Source of the DNA: Globisporangium splendens
Lineage: Eukaryota > Oomycota > Peronosporomycetes > Pythiales > Pythiaceae
NCBI GenBank assembly: GCA_006386115.1
Contig: VFIW01000140.1
Location: 1 to 64,000 of the forward strand
DNA length: 64,000 nucleotides
Reading direction: 5' to 3'
The notes under the pieces were generated by a model. The model was not told where the DNA came from and searched no databases. It was given only the letters and a program-made list of their open reading frames with translations. Shown piece by piece: positions 34,210-45,105 of the stretch (position 1 is the stretch's first letter; every line of letters begins with the position of its first letter). The position numbers and the translations under genes are program-made.

Positions 34210-37200
34210 ATGAGCTCGGGCGATGACGCGTCGCTGCGCACATCGTTGGCCACGTCCGCGGATGCGAGAGTGTCGGAGACCGCAGGTGCGACAACGCCAC
34301 TCCATTCCAACAAATCCTCCAAGTTCGATTTCTGGCAGCGGCACCGCAGTGTGGCACCCACAACGATCCCGCTTTGTGAAGCGAACGACAACGATGAAAA
34401 CGCACCTGAGACGCTGCTGTTTTTGAACAATCCGAGCGAGTTCGACTTCTGCTCCTTCTTCCGCTGCACAAGCAGCACTGCCGTCGCCGAGGATGGCGCG
34501 ACATTCCCTGCGCAAAAGGAGAAGCGACGGCTTCGCGCCTGCGAAGAGCTCTGCTTGATGGCGTCCAAAACAGCGCATAGAGCCAGGAAATCCTGGTTCC
34601 TCAGTCCCGGCTTCATCGGACGCGAAAATGGCGAGCACACGCTCGTAGCGACAAAGGATCCATCCATGGACCCCATTCACGCTGAGATCCTCGTTGACGG
34701 CGACGATTATCTGATCCGCGACAACAATAGCTCGAGCGGCACTTCTCTCTGCCTCACGACGATCAATCGCCACCACCCGCAGCGGGACGGGTTCCGCCTG
34801 CGCAACGGAGACTTGTTCTGGCTCGGGCTCAACGCCAAAGTGGTCGTCCACGACGTGTGTACCGTGCCATCGCTCACCAGACGCGTCGACGTTTTTCAGC
34901 AAAAGCTGCTGCAACTCGACGAACATGCAGTGGAATCCGATGACGACGAAGACGCGGAGAGCCCCGGGACTCTACATCCAGAATCCAATACCACCACCGC
35001 TAATAAACCGCGTCGCGTTCACTTTGGAGGAGTGGCCGACGCCGCAGACGGCTCGCCGATCGTTGGCAATCGGTACAAACGCAAGAAGAAAGTCGGGAAC
35101 GCGTACGTGGACCAAACGCCGATCAGCTTGAGTCTGTCACTCACTGTCGAAGACAAAGAGATCCACAAAGAGCTGCAACTTTCGGGCAAACAGGTGTACC
35201 TCATCGGCTCGTCGCCGATGTGCGATATCCACGTTGCAGCCGACGGCGTGCACCCCGTGCATGCGCGTATCGTGTTCGATGGGTTCTTCTTCCTGCTGCA
35301 GGACCTGTCTTTTGAAGAAAACCCAAAGCGGAAAACGCGCGTGTCACTGCATCAACCGACGCGCATTGGCCGCGGCAACTGCCTCCTATTTGGCACGTGT
35401 GTGCTCCACGTCGTCAACGTGTACCGCGCGTTCCGCGACCACGAGCCCGACATGAAGGAAGTCGCGTTCAAGTGCCACATGCTGCGTCCGTCGAAGCGAA
35501 AGTCGCGGTCCAAGGAGAAGTACATCCCGTTCGGCTTTCGCCACCACGTGCAGGATCCGTTCGTGTTTGGCAAGGGGCGGCACTGCGAGGGTCACATCTT
35601 CACGGCCGCGCTCAACGTCGAGCAGCTCGCAATACAACTCGACCACGGGTCCTGCTCCCTCGTGCTGAGAGCAGGCGGGATCAACCAGGGCATGTACTTC
35701 CTGCTCGGACGCGATTGCATACCCCACGAGACCACGCATCGGTCCGATCTCGTCCGGTATACGAGCAAGGCGCTGATGCTCGTCGAAGGCTCGGTCTTCA
35801 AGTGCGGCAACACGGAGATCGAGGTCGTGTACGTGAAACACGAAGCTGCTGCTGCCGTCGCGGCGCGTGCAGATGAAGTGCGGGAGAACGCGCAGTTGCT
35901 TGGCAAGATGCCGTGGATCCAGCAAATCGCCAAAGATCGCCAGGAAATCGAGAACGTCGCGAAACGAGGACAGCGGCTGCAGCTACAGTCCGGGGATGCG
36001 ATTTACGACGAAGGCGACCCCGCGACGTTCTTGTTCATCGTAGTCAGCGGCGAAGTAGAGCTCATGGCACGCTGCAACACGTTTCCGCAAACCTGGCGGC
36101 TTTCCCTCGTCGAAGGGTACCTGGCGTCCTTCGACAGCGGGACGGAATCGGTCGAGCCACACGCAGAACAGGTCACGACGGGCAGCTTCTTCGGCGAAGT
36201 GTGTCTTCGTGGTCTCGGTCTGGAGTACAGTGAGAATGCCAAGGCGCTATCCGACTGCGTGCTCTTGGCGATCAGCCGCAAAGACATCTGCTGATACTTT
36301 TCGCACTACATGGACATCATCATGCCTCACTTAGAGTACGAGAGCCACAAGGAGTTGCTGCAGAAGCTGCGCTTGCACGTGCCGTGGCTGCAAGATTTAT
36401 CGTACCAGGAGCTGCGCATCCTCGCGTCGAAGGCTGAATACGCCATGTACGAACAGGGAGACGCGGTCATCGAGAATGGATTGTTCAAGATCGACAACAT
36501 CTCACGTACCGGCGGCCTCCTGCTGCTTGGGTACGGCCGAGCAGAGCTGCTCGGGAAATCGAATCCAGACCAACCCTCGGATGACAAAGGCACGCTGCTG
36601 CAGCTCCGAATCTGGAAACCAAACGAGCCGATCCTCAGCACCGCTGTGTGTCCACTTGAGGACGCCTTTTACAATGTCCGTGCGTGGTCGCGAGTCGAGT
36701 GCTACTACCTGGACGATGCGCACATCAGCCACCTGGTCAAGTTCAGCCACGACGGGAGAGCGCTGTCGACGAGAGAAGACCGCATGGCGACGGGCGGCCT
36801 TCCTCGCCTCCGCCACGCGTCGTCCAACCGCAGGAGCAGCTTTGCGACGCTGCAGCAGCGATCTCGACACTCTCAGATCGTGCTGATCTCTGCCCCGGCG
36901 CCGACGACGAAGAGCACAACCTCGAGAACGCCGATATGGAGGACTTGAACGACCCGGCGCAGAAATGGCGCCGCAAGAAGCGCAACAAAAACTTGTTAGA
37001 GAAAACAATCTTAGAGACCCAGCAGAACAGCGACCTCGTGAACGCGCTCATCATGTACGTACTCTCGAGCGCTAACCGCGGTGACATCCACGTCGTGCAC
37101 AACATCGCGATCGTCGGCGGCATCCTCAGCGACGCCGACATTGAACTCAACGACCGGTACGTGTCGCCCCAGCAGGCCGTGATTCAGCACCGCGAGGGAC

Positions 37201-37370
37201 GCTTCTGGTTGTACGACACCGCGAGCGAGTGGGGCACGTTCGTGCGCCTGGAGGAGAACCAGTGTATCCAGGTGTACCCCGACGACGTCTTCAACGCAGG
37301 CGAAGTCGAGTTCACGTGTCTCGCGGCATTCCCTGTGCGCAAAAAGACACAGATTTGTTGTATCCAATAA
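34210..37370 (+). pseudogene. Multi-FHA and cyclic-nucleotide-binding domain protein, broken by a UGA and a frameshift
   Basis: Reads as one long gene. ATG at 34210; FHA domain about residues 128-215 (FIGRENGEHTLV, DPIHAEILVDGDDYLIRDNN), a second about 325-410 (LIGSSPMCDIHV, VHPVHARIVF), an FHA-like region 440-545, then a cyclic-nucleotide-binding fold 580-695 (LQSGDAIYDEGDPATFLFIV, TTGSFFGEVCLR). TGA at 36292-36294 interrupts, and the same frame resumes (YFSHYMDIIMPHLEYE). Between about 36845 and 36905 the frame shifts; the new frame runs through KWRRKKRNKNLLEKT to a final FHA-like domain (IVGGILSDADIELNDRYVSP) and stops at 37370. It would be a phosphothreonine-binding, cAMP-sensing scaffold. 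It is either a young pseudogene or carries two sequence errors; the 695-residue first part could be made alone. Confidence 0.75.
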
Positions 37371-37460
37371 AGACCTTTTTCCCTCTTGCGGTTGGTGTTG
37401 TGTTGCGGGGACGAATGAGCACAAGGATGTTGATGGATGGCTCACGCGTGAATTCGTATA

Positions 37461-39285
37461 TTAAGCTGCGCGAGAAGCTTCGGACGTAGAATGGACCAGT
37501 ACATGCGCCAGCGCGTCTTGTGTAAACTCCATGCCCGAACGGATATCCACGCACACTGCGCCTCGAATCGTCTGGAGCCCGCCGACTGTCGGGAGGAACT
37601 CGACCTGCACCTCCTGCACGGATTTTGCGTCGACCAGCCCGACATTCTACACACAACGCATGAGTCCGTCGGTTGGGTGTTAGCATACAAACATACACCC
37701 ATGAGCTGCTTTAACATGAAAGTACCTGATGAGAAATCGAGTGGCAGACGATGCCGCTCATATCCTCGCGTCGAAACTGAAGCTGCAGCTGCAGGTTGCG
37801 CGCAGAATTGTTCGCGATCTTGATGGTCGCGACGAACGGGACGCCGAACGTGATCTCCCTCGGGAGATTGACCATCGTAGCGGTCACCTCGCAAATAGGA
37901 TCGACTTTCCGAATCGCCGGCTGACTCTGGACTGATCCTGCTTCGCCCACCGACGTCTTCCATCCAACGTGCAATCGCCCCAAGTTCTGCGAGCCCTACG
38001 AAGTTACCACGAAATATTCAATGCAAAGCATCGTGAGCAAACAAAAGCCCGCAATACAATAGACGTCAGGGCACACATCGTGGACTAATAACCTGCGTCG
38101 CAATCGTCGCGGGGTCTCCTGCTGGATCGTATTTGATTCGGAACACATGTTGTAGCTCTTCTTGCGGGTTCAGCAGCGACCGCGGACCCTTCTTCAGAGC
38201 TTCATACACTGCCAGCAATGGGTCCGTTTCGGTTGCAGCATCCTGCGCTGGGTTCGCTGACGCCTCAAATTCTTCCGCAGTAAATGGCAGCAAGGGCAAG
38301 AACTTGATGCTGTCGATGAACAACGGAAGCTTGGACACGTTGCGGATCTGCGCTTCGACCAGCGACTCGTCCAGCAATTTCGACTGCTTAAAGTTGATCA
38401 CGAGCGGGTTTTGCACCGCAAAGCGGTAGAATTTACGGAGTGACTTTTGCTCGTTCGAGATCGGATCCACGTACGATACGCCCACGCGAAGCCTTCAGTG
38501 CGCACATGTAACATGGTCGATATTCGCATACATATATCAGTACGAGGGCGAGATAGAGAGATTGAATGCCAAAGCAGAGATGCGTATCCAGGTGTAGTTT
38601 CACGTACACATGGTTGCCAATCTGGTTGAGCGGGTAGTCCACGACCATATCGAGCGACGAGCCTGCAAGCAGCACTTTCGCAGGGTTCGCAGGCGGCAGC
38701 TTCCCTGTGCGCGCGTACCGGTTGTCGTGCAGATCCACGCGGTCGTTCGCGCACTGGATGTTGACTGTGAGCCCCACGTCGCGCAGGTCGCACGCGTACT
38801 GGTTGATCACACTGATGTAGCTGCTGAACGTGTTCCCGAGAAAGATCTCCCTAAGGAACGGTGGTTAGTAAACACACACAACAACGGTAAGCGCGTATCA
38901 CATGCCTTCTCAAGAACAGCATGTAAAGCCACAATGCGCCGTTCGTACCCAAAGCTGTCGGGAAGGATGAGCATACTGGACATCGCGAACTCGTGGTGCA
39001 GAGCAGTGGACTCGGAGAGGCTCGTGGGCATAAGCGACCCAGAGGTCGCCCCCTGGATGAACAGCTTGGGCTTGTACAGGCGCATCACTACACAATAAAA
39101 GCAGCCATTGCCACGCACGTCAATTTAGCAGCATTACGCACTCGGAAACAAAGCATGGAAGAATCGCATTCAAACGCACCTTTGAGCGTGGGCTGGATGG
39201 TCGACGCCGTAGACGCCGCGGGTGAGGGCGACGACCCGGAGGACGAGCCTGGTCCGCTGCTGCTTCCTGGTTGCATGCTTGACAT
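37461..39285 (-). CDS. TRAPPC13: TRAPP complex subunit 13 homolog (DUF974)
   Basis: Six exons: 39285-39180, 39087-38949, 38850-38608, 38492-38093, 37995-37726, 37646-37461; introns 79-115 bp; 447 residues. After a Ser/Gly-rich start come the family landmarks: MRLYKPKLFIQGATSG, LPDSFGEIFLGNTFSSYISV, DYPLNQIGNHV joined across an intron to LRVGVSYVDP, RKFYRFAVQNPLVINFK, LGRLHVGWKTSVGEAG and VNLPREITFGVPFVATIKI. TRAPPC13 belongs to TRAPPIII-type tethering complexes acting in ER-Golgi and autophagy traffic. The exon 3/4 junction (GT|G) was set by the family pattern NHVLRV. It shares a short divergent promoter with hslV. Confidence 0.9.
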
Positions 39286-39600
39286 CGACTGCGTCCCAGC
39301 TTCCTCTCTTGCTGTTCTTTCCCTTGTCTGAGCAAATAATGGCTTGGGTGTGGAATCTCTCTCTACAAGAGCAGATCAAACACAACGCGACCCAAACTAA
39401 TGAGCTCACCAGAACCTAAACTAAAGTCACTAAATAATCTTCCTAATCTAACTTTGGCGTCCATTTTTAGTGTTTCACACGTTAAAATAAGTCACTTCCC
39501 TAACTGCATGTGACTGAAAACGTTAAAATAGGCTTTTGCATCTCAACATCGTGAGGCTCTCGCAACACCATCGTCCACTTACTTGGAAGAAGACAAGAGA
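39286..39600. other. Divergent promoter, TRAPPC13 and HslV
   Basis: 315 bp between two ATGs. AT-rich in the middle with two copies of CGTTAAAATA (39480, 39520). Nothing else seen. Confidence 0.4.
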
Positions 39601-40628
39601 ATGCTCGCGAGATCGCTGCTCCGCTCATCCTTCGCGCGCGCCGCGCAGGGCGCCCCCACTGCTGCTGCTGCCAACGGCGTTGGCGCGCAGGTCGCGCGCT
39701 TCTCCAGTACTAATGACGTACGCTCTGTCCGCTTTTGCACAATTGAAGAGCTACGTTGTTCTTTTGCTTACTTGTATCTCTGTGTTTGTTTTGTGTAGAT
39801 GCACGGAACGACGATCCTCTGCGTTCGCAAGGATGGCAAAGTGGTGAGAACACGTATTGCTATATTATGCACCCTCTGTGGATGCATGGCGCCCGCCGCC
39901 ATTTGTGCTATAGCCACATTCTTACACTACTTTTTTGTCATGTTACAATGCGCAGTGCCTCATTGGTGACGGCCAAGTCTCTCTCGGCGACACGGTCGTG
40001 AAGCCAAACGCGAAGAAAGTGCGTCGCATCAATGAGAATATCGTGGCGGGCTTTGCTGGCTCGACCGCCGACGCGTTCACGCTCATGGAGCGTCTCGAGA
40101 GCAAGTTGGACGAGTATCCTGGCCAACTGGCGCGCTCGTGCGTCGAGTTGGCAAAGGCCTGGCGAACAGACAAGTACCTACGCAGACTCGAGGTATGGCC
40201 ACATATAAGACGCATAGCGTCTGTCTACTGTGTGTCTGTATAACTAAGTTGGCTGTCATTTCCGGCATCTTGCAGGCGATTCTCATTGTCTCGGACAGCA
40301 AGCAGTCGTACACGCTCACGGGTAACGGCGACGTGATCGAGCCCCACGACGGCATCATCGGCATCGGTTCCGGTGGCACCTACGCGCTCGGTACGCAGTC
40401 CCCATTTGATTCTGCTGCTGCATCATTACATATTTCCAGCTTGTTTACGTCAATCCTGTCTATCTCTGCAAATTCGTAGCTGCTGCGCGTGCACTGATCG
40501 ACCAGCCAAACCTGGACGCGGAGGAGATCGGCCGCAAGGCGATGCAGATCGCGGCCGACATTTGCGTCTACACGAACCACAACTTCATTGTCGAAGTGCT
40601 GGACGAAAGCGCGGAAAAGAAGGAATAA
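39601..40628 (+). CDS. hslV: Mitochondrial HslV (ClpQ) threonine protease subunit
   Basis: Five exons: 39601-39717, 39799-39843, 39956-40192, 40276-40390, 40480-40628; 220 residues. The first exon is an Arg/Ala/Ser-rich amphipathic presequence ([16 protein letters not shown]), ending just before [15 protein letters not shown]. Removal would expose Thr43, the catalytic N-terminal nucleophile of HslV. Conserved blocks follow: [96 protein letters not shown]. HslV forms a double-hexamer chamber gated by the ATPase HslU. It is of bacterial/mitochondrial descent and kept in some protists. The targeting exon is separate from the enzyme exons. Confidence 0.96.
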
Positions 40629-40881
40629 GCGGCGCCTGTTAGCGTTCATTTCTGTTTCGTATATGCGATTCAAGAGAGGAGGCATTTTTGTGTCCACGAC
40701 ACCAGCACATACGTGAAGCAAAAGGTTTTCCGAATCATATGAATAAAGAGACAAAAAATGAAATTGTGCTGCTATCGTACGATGGAGTAATAAAAAAACT
40801 ACAACAAGCCATAATCACCACCACACGTGGCTTTCTTCGCCTGCATGTGGATGCGAACGCGCTACTGTTTCCATCATCTGC

Positions 40882-42346
40882 TTAAATGTTGTTGGCGATG
40901 ACCGAGTTGTACTTGTCGATGTTGCGCTTGAGGATGTCTTCTAATGGCCCCATCACGCGCTTGAACGTCTTCCGGTCGAGCGTGAGGCACTTGACCGTGC
41001 CCTTGGCCGTGACCGTCGCCTGGCGCGGCCGCGTCGTCAGCAATGCGATCTCGCCGAAGTACGCGCCGCTCGTCAGGACGCCCATCTCAGTGGGCGGATC
41101 TGCGGGCGACAACTGCTTTGTGCACACGGCCATGCCTTCCTCGATAATGTAAAACAGGTTGCCGTTGTCGCCCTGCGTGATGATCACTTCGCCGTCGCTG
41201 AACGTCTCGGTCTTGAGCGCGTCCGCGACGGTCAGCCGCTCGCACTCGCTCAGCGACTCGAGCAGCGGTACGCGCTCGATGAAGCCCTTGTGCGCCTCGC
41301 GCTTCTTCAGCGTCGTCTCCATGATGATGTACTTGAACGTCTGTCGGTCGAGCGCCCATGCCTTGGACTTCTCCACGGCCTTGACCGTCGCGGCGCGCGG
41401 CGCGTTGTACATCAGCGCGAGCTCGCCAAACGACATGGCCTCCGTGCACTGTCAAACGCACGCAGACAGAGGACAATGATTAGTTTGTTATCGTAAATTT
41501 GGCTTTGATATCTATGTGTTTTACGTACCGTTTGCACCAGCACGTCGTCCTTGTAGACCTCGCAGACGCCGCTCTCGAGGATGTAAAAGTTGTCGCCGTC
41601 GTCGCCCTGCTTGATGATGATCTCGCCCGGCTCAAACTCCTTCGGGAACATCGCGTCGAGCACGATCTCGTGCTGGTTCTCGTCGAGCGACTTGAACAAA
41701 ATATTCTCGGCCACCATGCGTCCGATGCAGTCGCGCTCCTCCGACGACTTGGGGTACACCACGCGCTCAAACTGCTTCGCGCTGCCATTTTTTTCGTAAA
41801 AGGACATCAGCAACAAATGTGCACATATTGAGTTAGCACCGCATGATCACATCGCACTTGCTTGTTGACTTGTATACAGAGCATGTAGTGAATACCTGTG
41901 CGGGTCGATGGTCTCTGCGGAGACGGACGTTCGTCGACCCTTCATGATGGGCCTTGGCGCCACTTTCTCCTGGATCTCGCTCATGGTGTCCCCGTCCTCG
42001 TCGTCTTCGCTTTCCGACTCATCCGAGTGGTCTACAAGCACAACGAATAAACACGCGCACAGTGAGCCTCATAACACGCATCATACAGCATATGTGCACA
42101 GGACGTACGGTGGTTGGGATTGTGGTGGTGCGAGGCCGGGTCCTCGTCCTTCTTCAGCGACGCCTCTTTCCGCCGCGGCGTGGCCTCGTCCGGGTAGTTG
42201 GCCTGCAGGTACTGGATAATGTGGAAGATCGGGTTCTCGGGTTTCGCCAGCAAAAGCGACTCGACCAAGTTGATGAAGAGCGTGTTGATGCCCTTCTTGT
42301 GCAGGTACTCCTGCAGCTCCTGCTGCACACCCTCCGCGTCCGTCAT
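40882..42346 (-). CDS. cAMP-dependent protein kinase regulatory subunit
   Basis: Four exons: 42346-42109, 42031-41896, 41781-41529, 41448-40882; 397 residues. The N-terminal dimerisation/docking helix pair ends with PENPIFHIIQYL. A His- and acid-rich linker precedes the inhibitor site RRTSV (112-116); Ser at the phospho-acceptor place makes it type II-like, a substrate rather than a pseudosubstrate. Two cyclic-nucleotide-binding domains follow, with phosphate-binding cassettes SFGELALMYNAPRAATV and YFGEIALLTTRPRQATV; both keep the Glu and Arg that bind cAMP. It holds the PKA catalytic subunit inactive until cAMP binds. The intron 3 acceptor (41782) has only a modest pyrimidine tract and was chosen to give DPHSAKQFERVVYP. 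Confidence 0.93.
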
Positions 42347-43437
42347 CGTGTTGCGTGTGTGCGTTGTGCGGGCTTTTCGGAAATGAGTGTAGAGCTGCTA
42401 ATTATATGTGAAGATCTGGATATAATGGCGTACTTGCGATCCACGTGACGTACTTCTTCTTTCTTCCGCTGCCTGCTTTAGTTCCGCACGTTGAAGCCAA
42501 AATGTAGAAAAAGGCACGGCAGCAAGGTGTACGTGCTGGTTTTGCTTGCCGGCTTTCCCTTACTGTGTGTTTGTGTGTCGCAAAGTGCACCCGCCACTTG
42601 CACAGCAAGTAGGTATCAACTTGCGCGAGTTCTTCCTTCAGGGAAGGATTGTATAAAAAGAGAGAAAAAAAGATCGCTTGTCTGCAAATGTCGGCTGTCA
42701 CTTGGTGGTGTCTGCGCGTTGGCGATGCAGCGTGCGTTTGTGCTTGTATCCTCGTTTTCTCTCTCCGCTGCTTGCTCTCTCTTGCGCGTGTGTTTGCTCA
42801 CTCGTTGCTTCCGCGCAGGCGGATGTCGCTTGGTCCTTTGCGGCTGCCGTTGCGAGAGGAGTTTTGTCTTTGAAGTTGGTGGCTTGCTGCAAAACACAGT
42901 TGTAATATGGAAGCGGGAGGTAATTTATTTTGTTTCCGGCAAAGGGAGTTTTCGCTTGATAGGACTTGTGTGGCAGCAAATTGGTACAAGATATAGATTT
43001 CCGATAGTTTACCGTGTGCAGAATACATTACCGCGACCCTTTGGAAACGTGGAAAAGGGGTGCTAGAGAACAAGGGAGGAGCAGGAAAGTAAAAACGTAA
43101 CGATTTCCTTTGAAAAGGAATGCCCTGCGAAACGCACTGGATATGAAAAATTGGCTCAACATAGTGAACATGTGGAGCGATCTTTGCCAAATCTTAACTT
43201 TGGAAGATAGACTCATGTGGGGATTTTCTGCGGTTTCGTTTTCTTTCTATCCACCTCAGAGCGTTTCAAAAGGAAAACGTGGGTGAATGGGTGGCTTACA
43301 GTACAAGTCTGAACAGTAGCTCCTGTCAAGATTAGTGTGGCCCACCTTACATTAGGTCGCTTGTCACTCGACATTTCAGGCAGCCAGCCAACCAAAATTG
43401 CGGGACATCCAATTGCCCTCACACACATCGCCAAGAG
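42347..43437. other. Divergent intergenic region
   Basis: 1.09 kb between PKA-R and EFG1. T-rich with several Cys-rich chance frames; no ATG-led frame with family features. Confidence 0.4.
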
Positions 43438-44824
43438 ATGGCGCCGACCGCAGGTAAATGACGCTCCGTAATGGCAGACAGTGGCTCTAGTTGTTGACGC
43501 GCATATCGCATTTGCATGTGTGTACTTGCGCAGGAACGCGATTGCGCTTCAAGCAGGCCAAGGCCAAGAAGCCGCACCATGCTACCAAGAAAATCCCGTC
43601 CTTGAAGAACCGCATCCGCGCACTCGACCGCTTCCTCAAGCGCGGCGTACGTAGCACTGCTTATGTATTGGTTCCACAGGATTGCTGTGTGCGTGTGTTT
43701 TGTTAATTGCGATTGATGTGCATATGATGCAGGGACTGGACGACGCCACGCGTGCCAGCAAACAGCGCGAGTTGAAGGAGTTGCAGGATGAGGTGCGTTG
43801 CACATGACAATTGTGCATTGTGTGCGCTTGAGTTAAACGAATGTGCTGCTTTGCTAACGTCTGCATTTGCTCTTCAATTGTGTATGCGCATTGATAGTTC
43901 AACAAGAAAGAAATGACCGAACAGGAAAAGCAAAATGCTGAAAAGTACAAAAAGGTGCGCACATTTTCACAGTCGCCGCATTTGTTCGATAGCACAATGC
44001 CAGATCTTTGTGCATTATGCTGACGCGTATGTGTGTGGCCATGCAGCTTCGTTTCTTCGAGCGCGTAAAGCTCATGCGGAAGCTGAAGAAGGCCAAGTCG
44101 GCCACGGAAAAGGTGCGTGACGCGATGGCTTTGTGTGTTGTTCATTGCATACTCGAAACGATTGACGCATGAATGCATTGGATTTGCGCATTGACCTCGT
44201 GACGCCACAGGCGACAGATAAGGCAGAGAAGAAGCAGTTGGAGCAGGAGTTCGAGCGCCACCGTCACGACCTGATGTACATTTACTACTTCCCCAAGCTC
44301 GAGCAGTACATCTCGCTCTTCCCATCCACCGCGCACGACGAGGAGAAGCTGAAACGGTGCGTCTTACACGACATTGCAACTTCCTAGTGATCTCTTCTAA
44401 TGACGTTTTCTTGTGTGTATTTTCATATTCTCACTGCAGACAAGAAGGATTGCATGCGGCGGCGATCGCGCGTTTTGAAAAGGAGCAACCGACGGACGCG
44501 TTCCACCAGTTCTGCTACAACGACGGCAAGACGGAGGAAGGCTCGTCTAGCGCAGCGGCTGCCGGTAGTAGCAAGGAAGGCGCGAAGCACGTGTCGGCTG
44601 CGGACCTGCTGCTCAAGAAGCCGTCCAAGGCGGAGCAGAAGAAGAAGAGCAAGAAGCCGCAGAGCAAGAAGGACAAGGACGCCAAGGACAAGAAGAAGAA
44701 GGAGACCAAGGTGCTCGCGGACATCGACGACGACGAAAATATCGACATGGACGGCGGTGACAAGACTAAGGCGGCCGAGGACGACGACGGCGAGGAAGAC
44801 GAGCACGACGATTTTTTCCTTTAA
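43438..44824 (+). CDS. EFG1: rRNA-processing protein EFG1
   Basis: Seven exons: 43438-43453, 43534-43646, 43733-43792, 43898-43954, 44047-44112, 44211-44356, 44440-44824; 280 residues. The first exon codes only five codons and one base (MAPTA). EFG1 signature blocks: KKIPSLKNRIRALDRFLKRG, a charged coiled coil, YKKLRFFERVKLMRKLKKAK, and HDLMYIYYFPKLEQYISLFP. The C-terminal third is Lys-rich then strongly acidic, ending DDFFL. Yeast Efg1 is a nucleolar small-subunit processome factor for 18S rRNA maturation. Every junction closes the frame, so the many small exons are well supported. Confidence 0.92.
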
Positions 44825-45105
44825 CTTCTTTATATTTGTCAGTAAAATCAATTCCAGTAGACCAAAAACAACCAAAAGTTACCGCTTCCTCACCAGTTCT
44901 TCCTTTATGTCATTGCTGCTCACCTCCCTCTAGTGCCTCTTGCTGCCTTGCGGTTGATTGCCAGGATGACAACGAGCTTCGATCGCTTCCACGCAGGCGA
45001 GGCTGGAAAATGCAAAGTACTGCTTGCGCCGTGCTTGCTTCGACAGCACAAACACATTCTACAATAATAGCAAAAAGATCTCCATCACAATATCTCGCGC
45101 ACTTT

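Noticed and set aside
34090..35925. Long minus-strand frames opposite the FHA gene
   Set aside because: Shadows of the plus-strand FHA and linker coding sequence.
36292..36294. UGA as recoded codon (selenocysteine or readthrough)
   Set aside because: A second, independent frameshift follows in the same gene, so mutation or sequence error is simpler; no recoding element seen.
42491..43066. 191-codon plus frame between PKA-R and EFG1
   Set aside because: No ATG at its start, Cys/Leu-rich chance composition, no family features.
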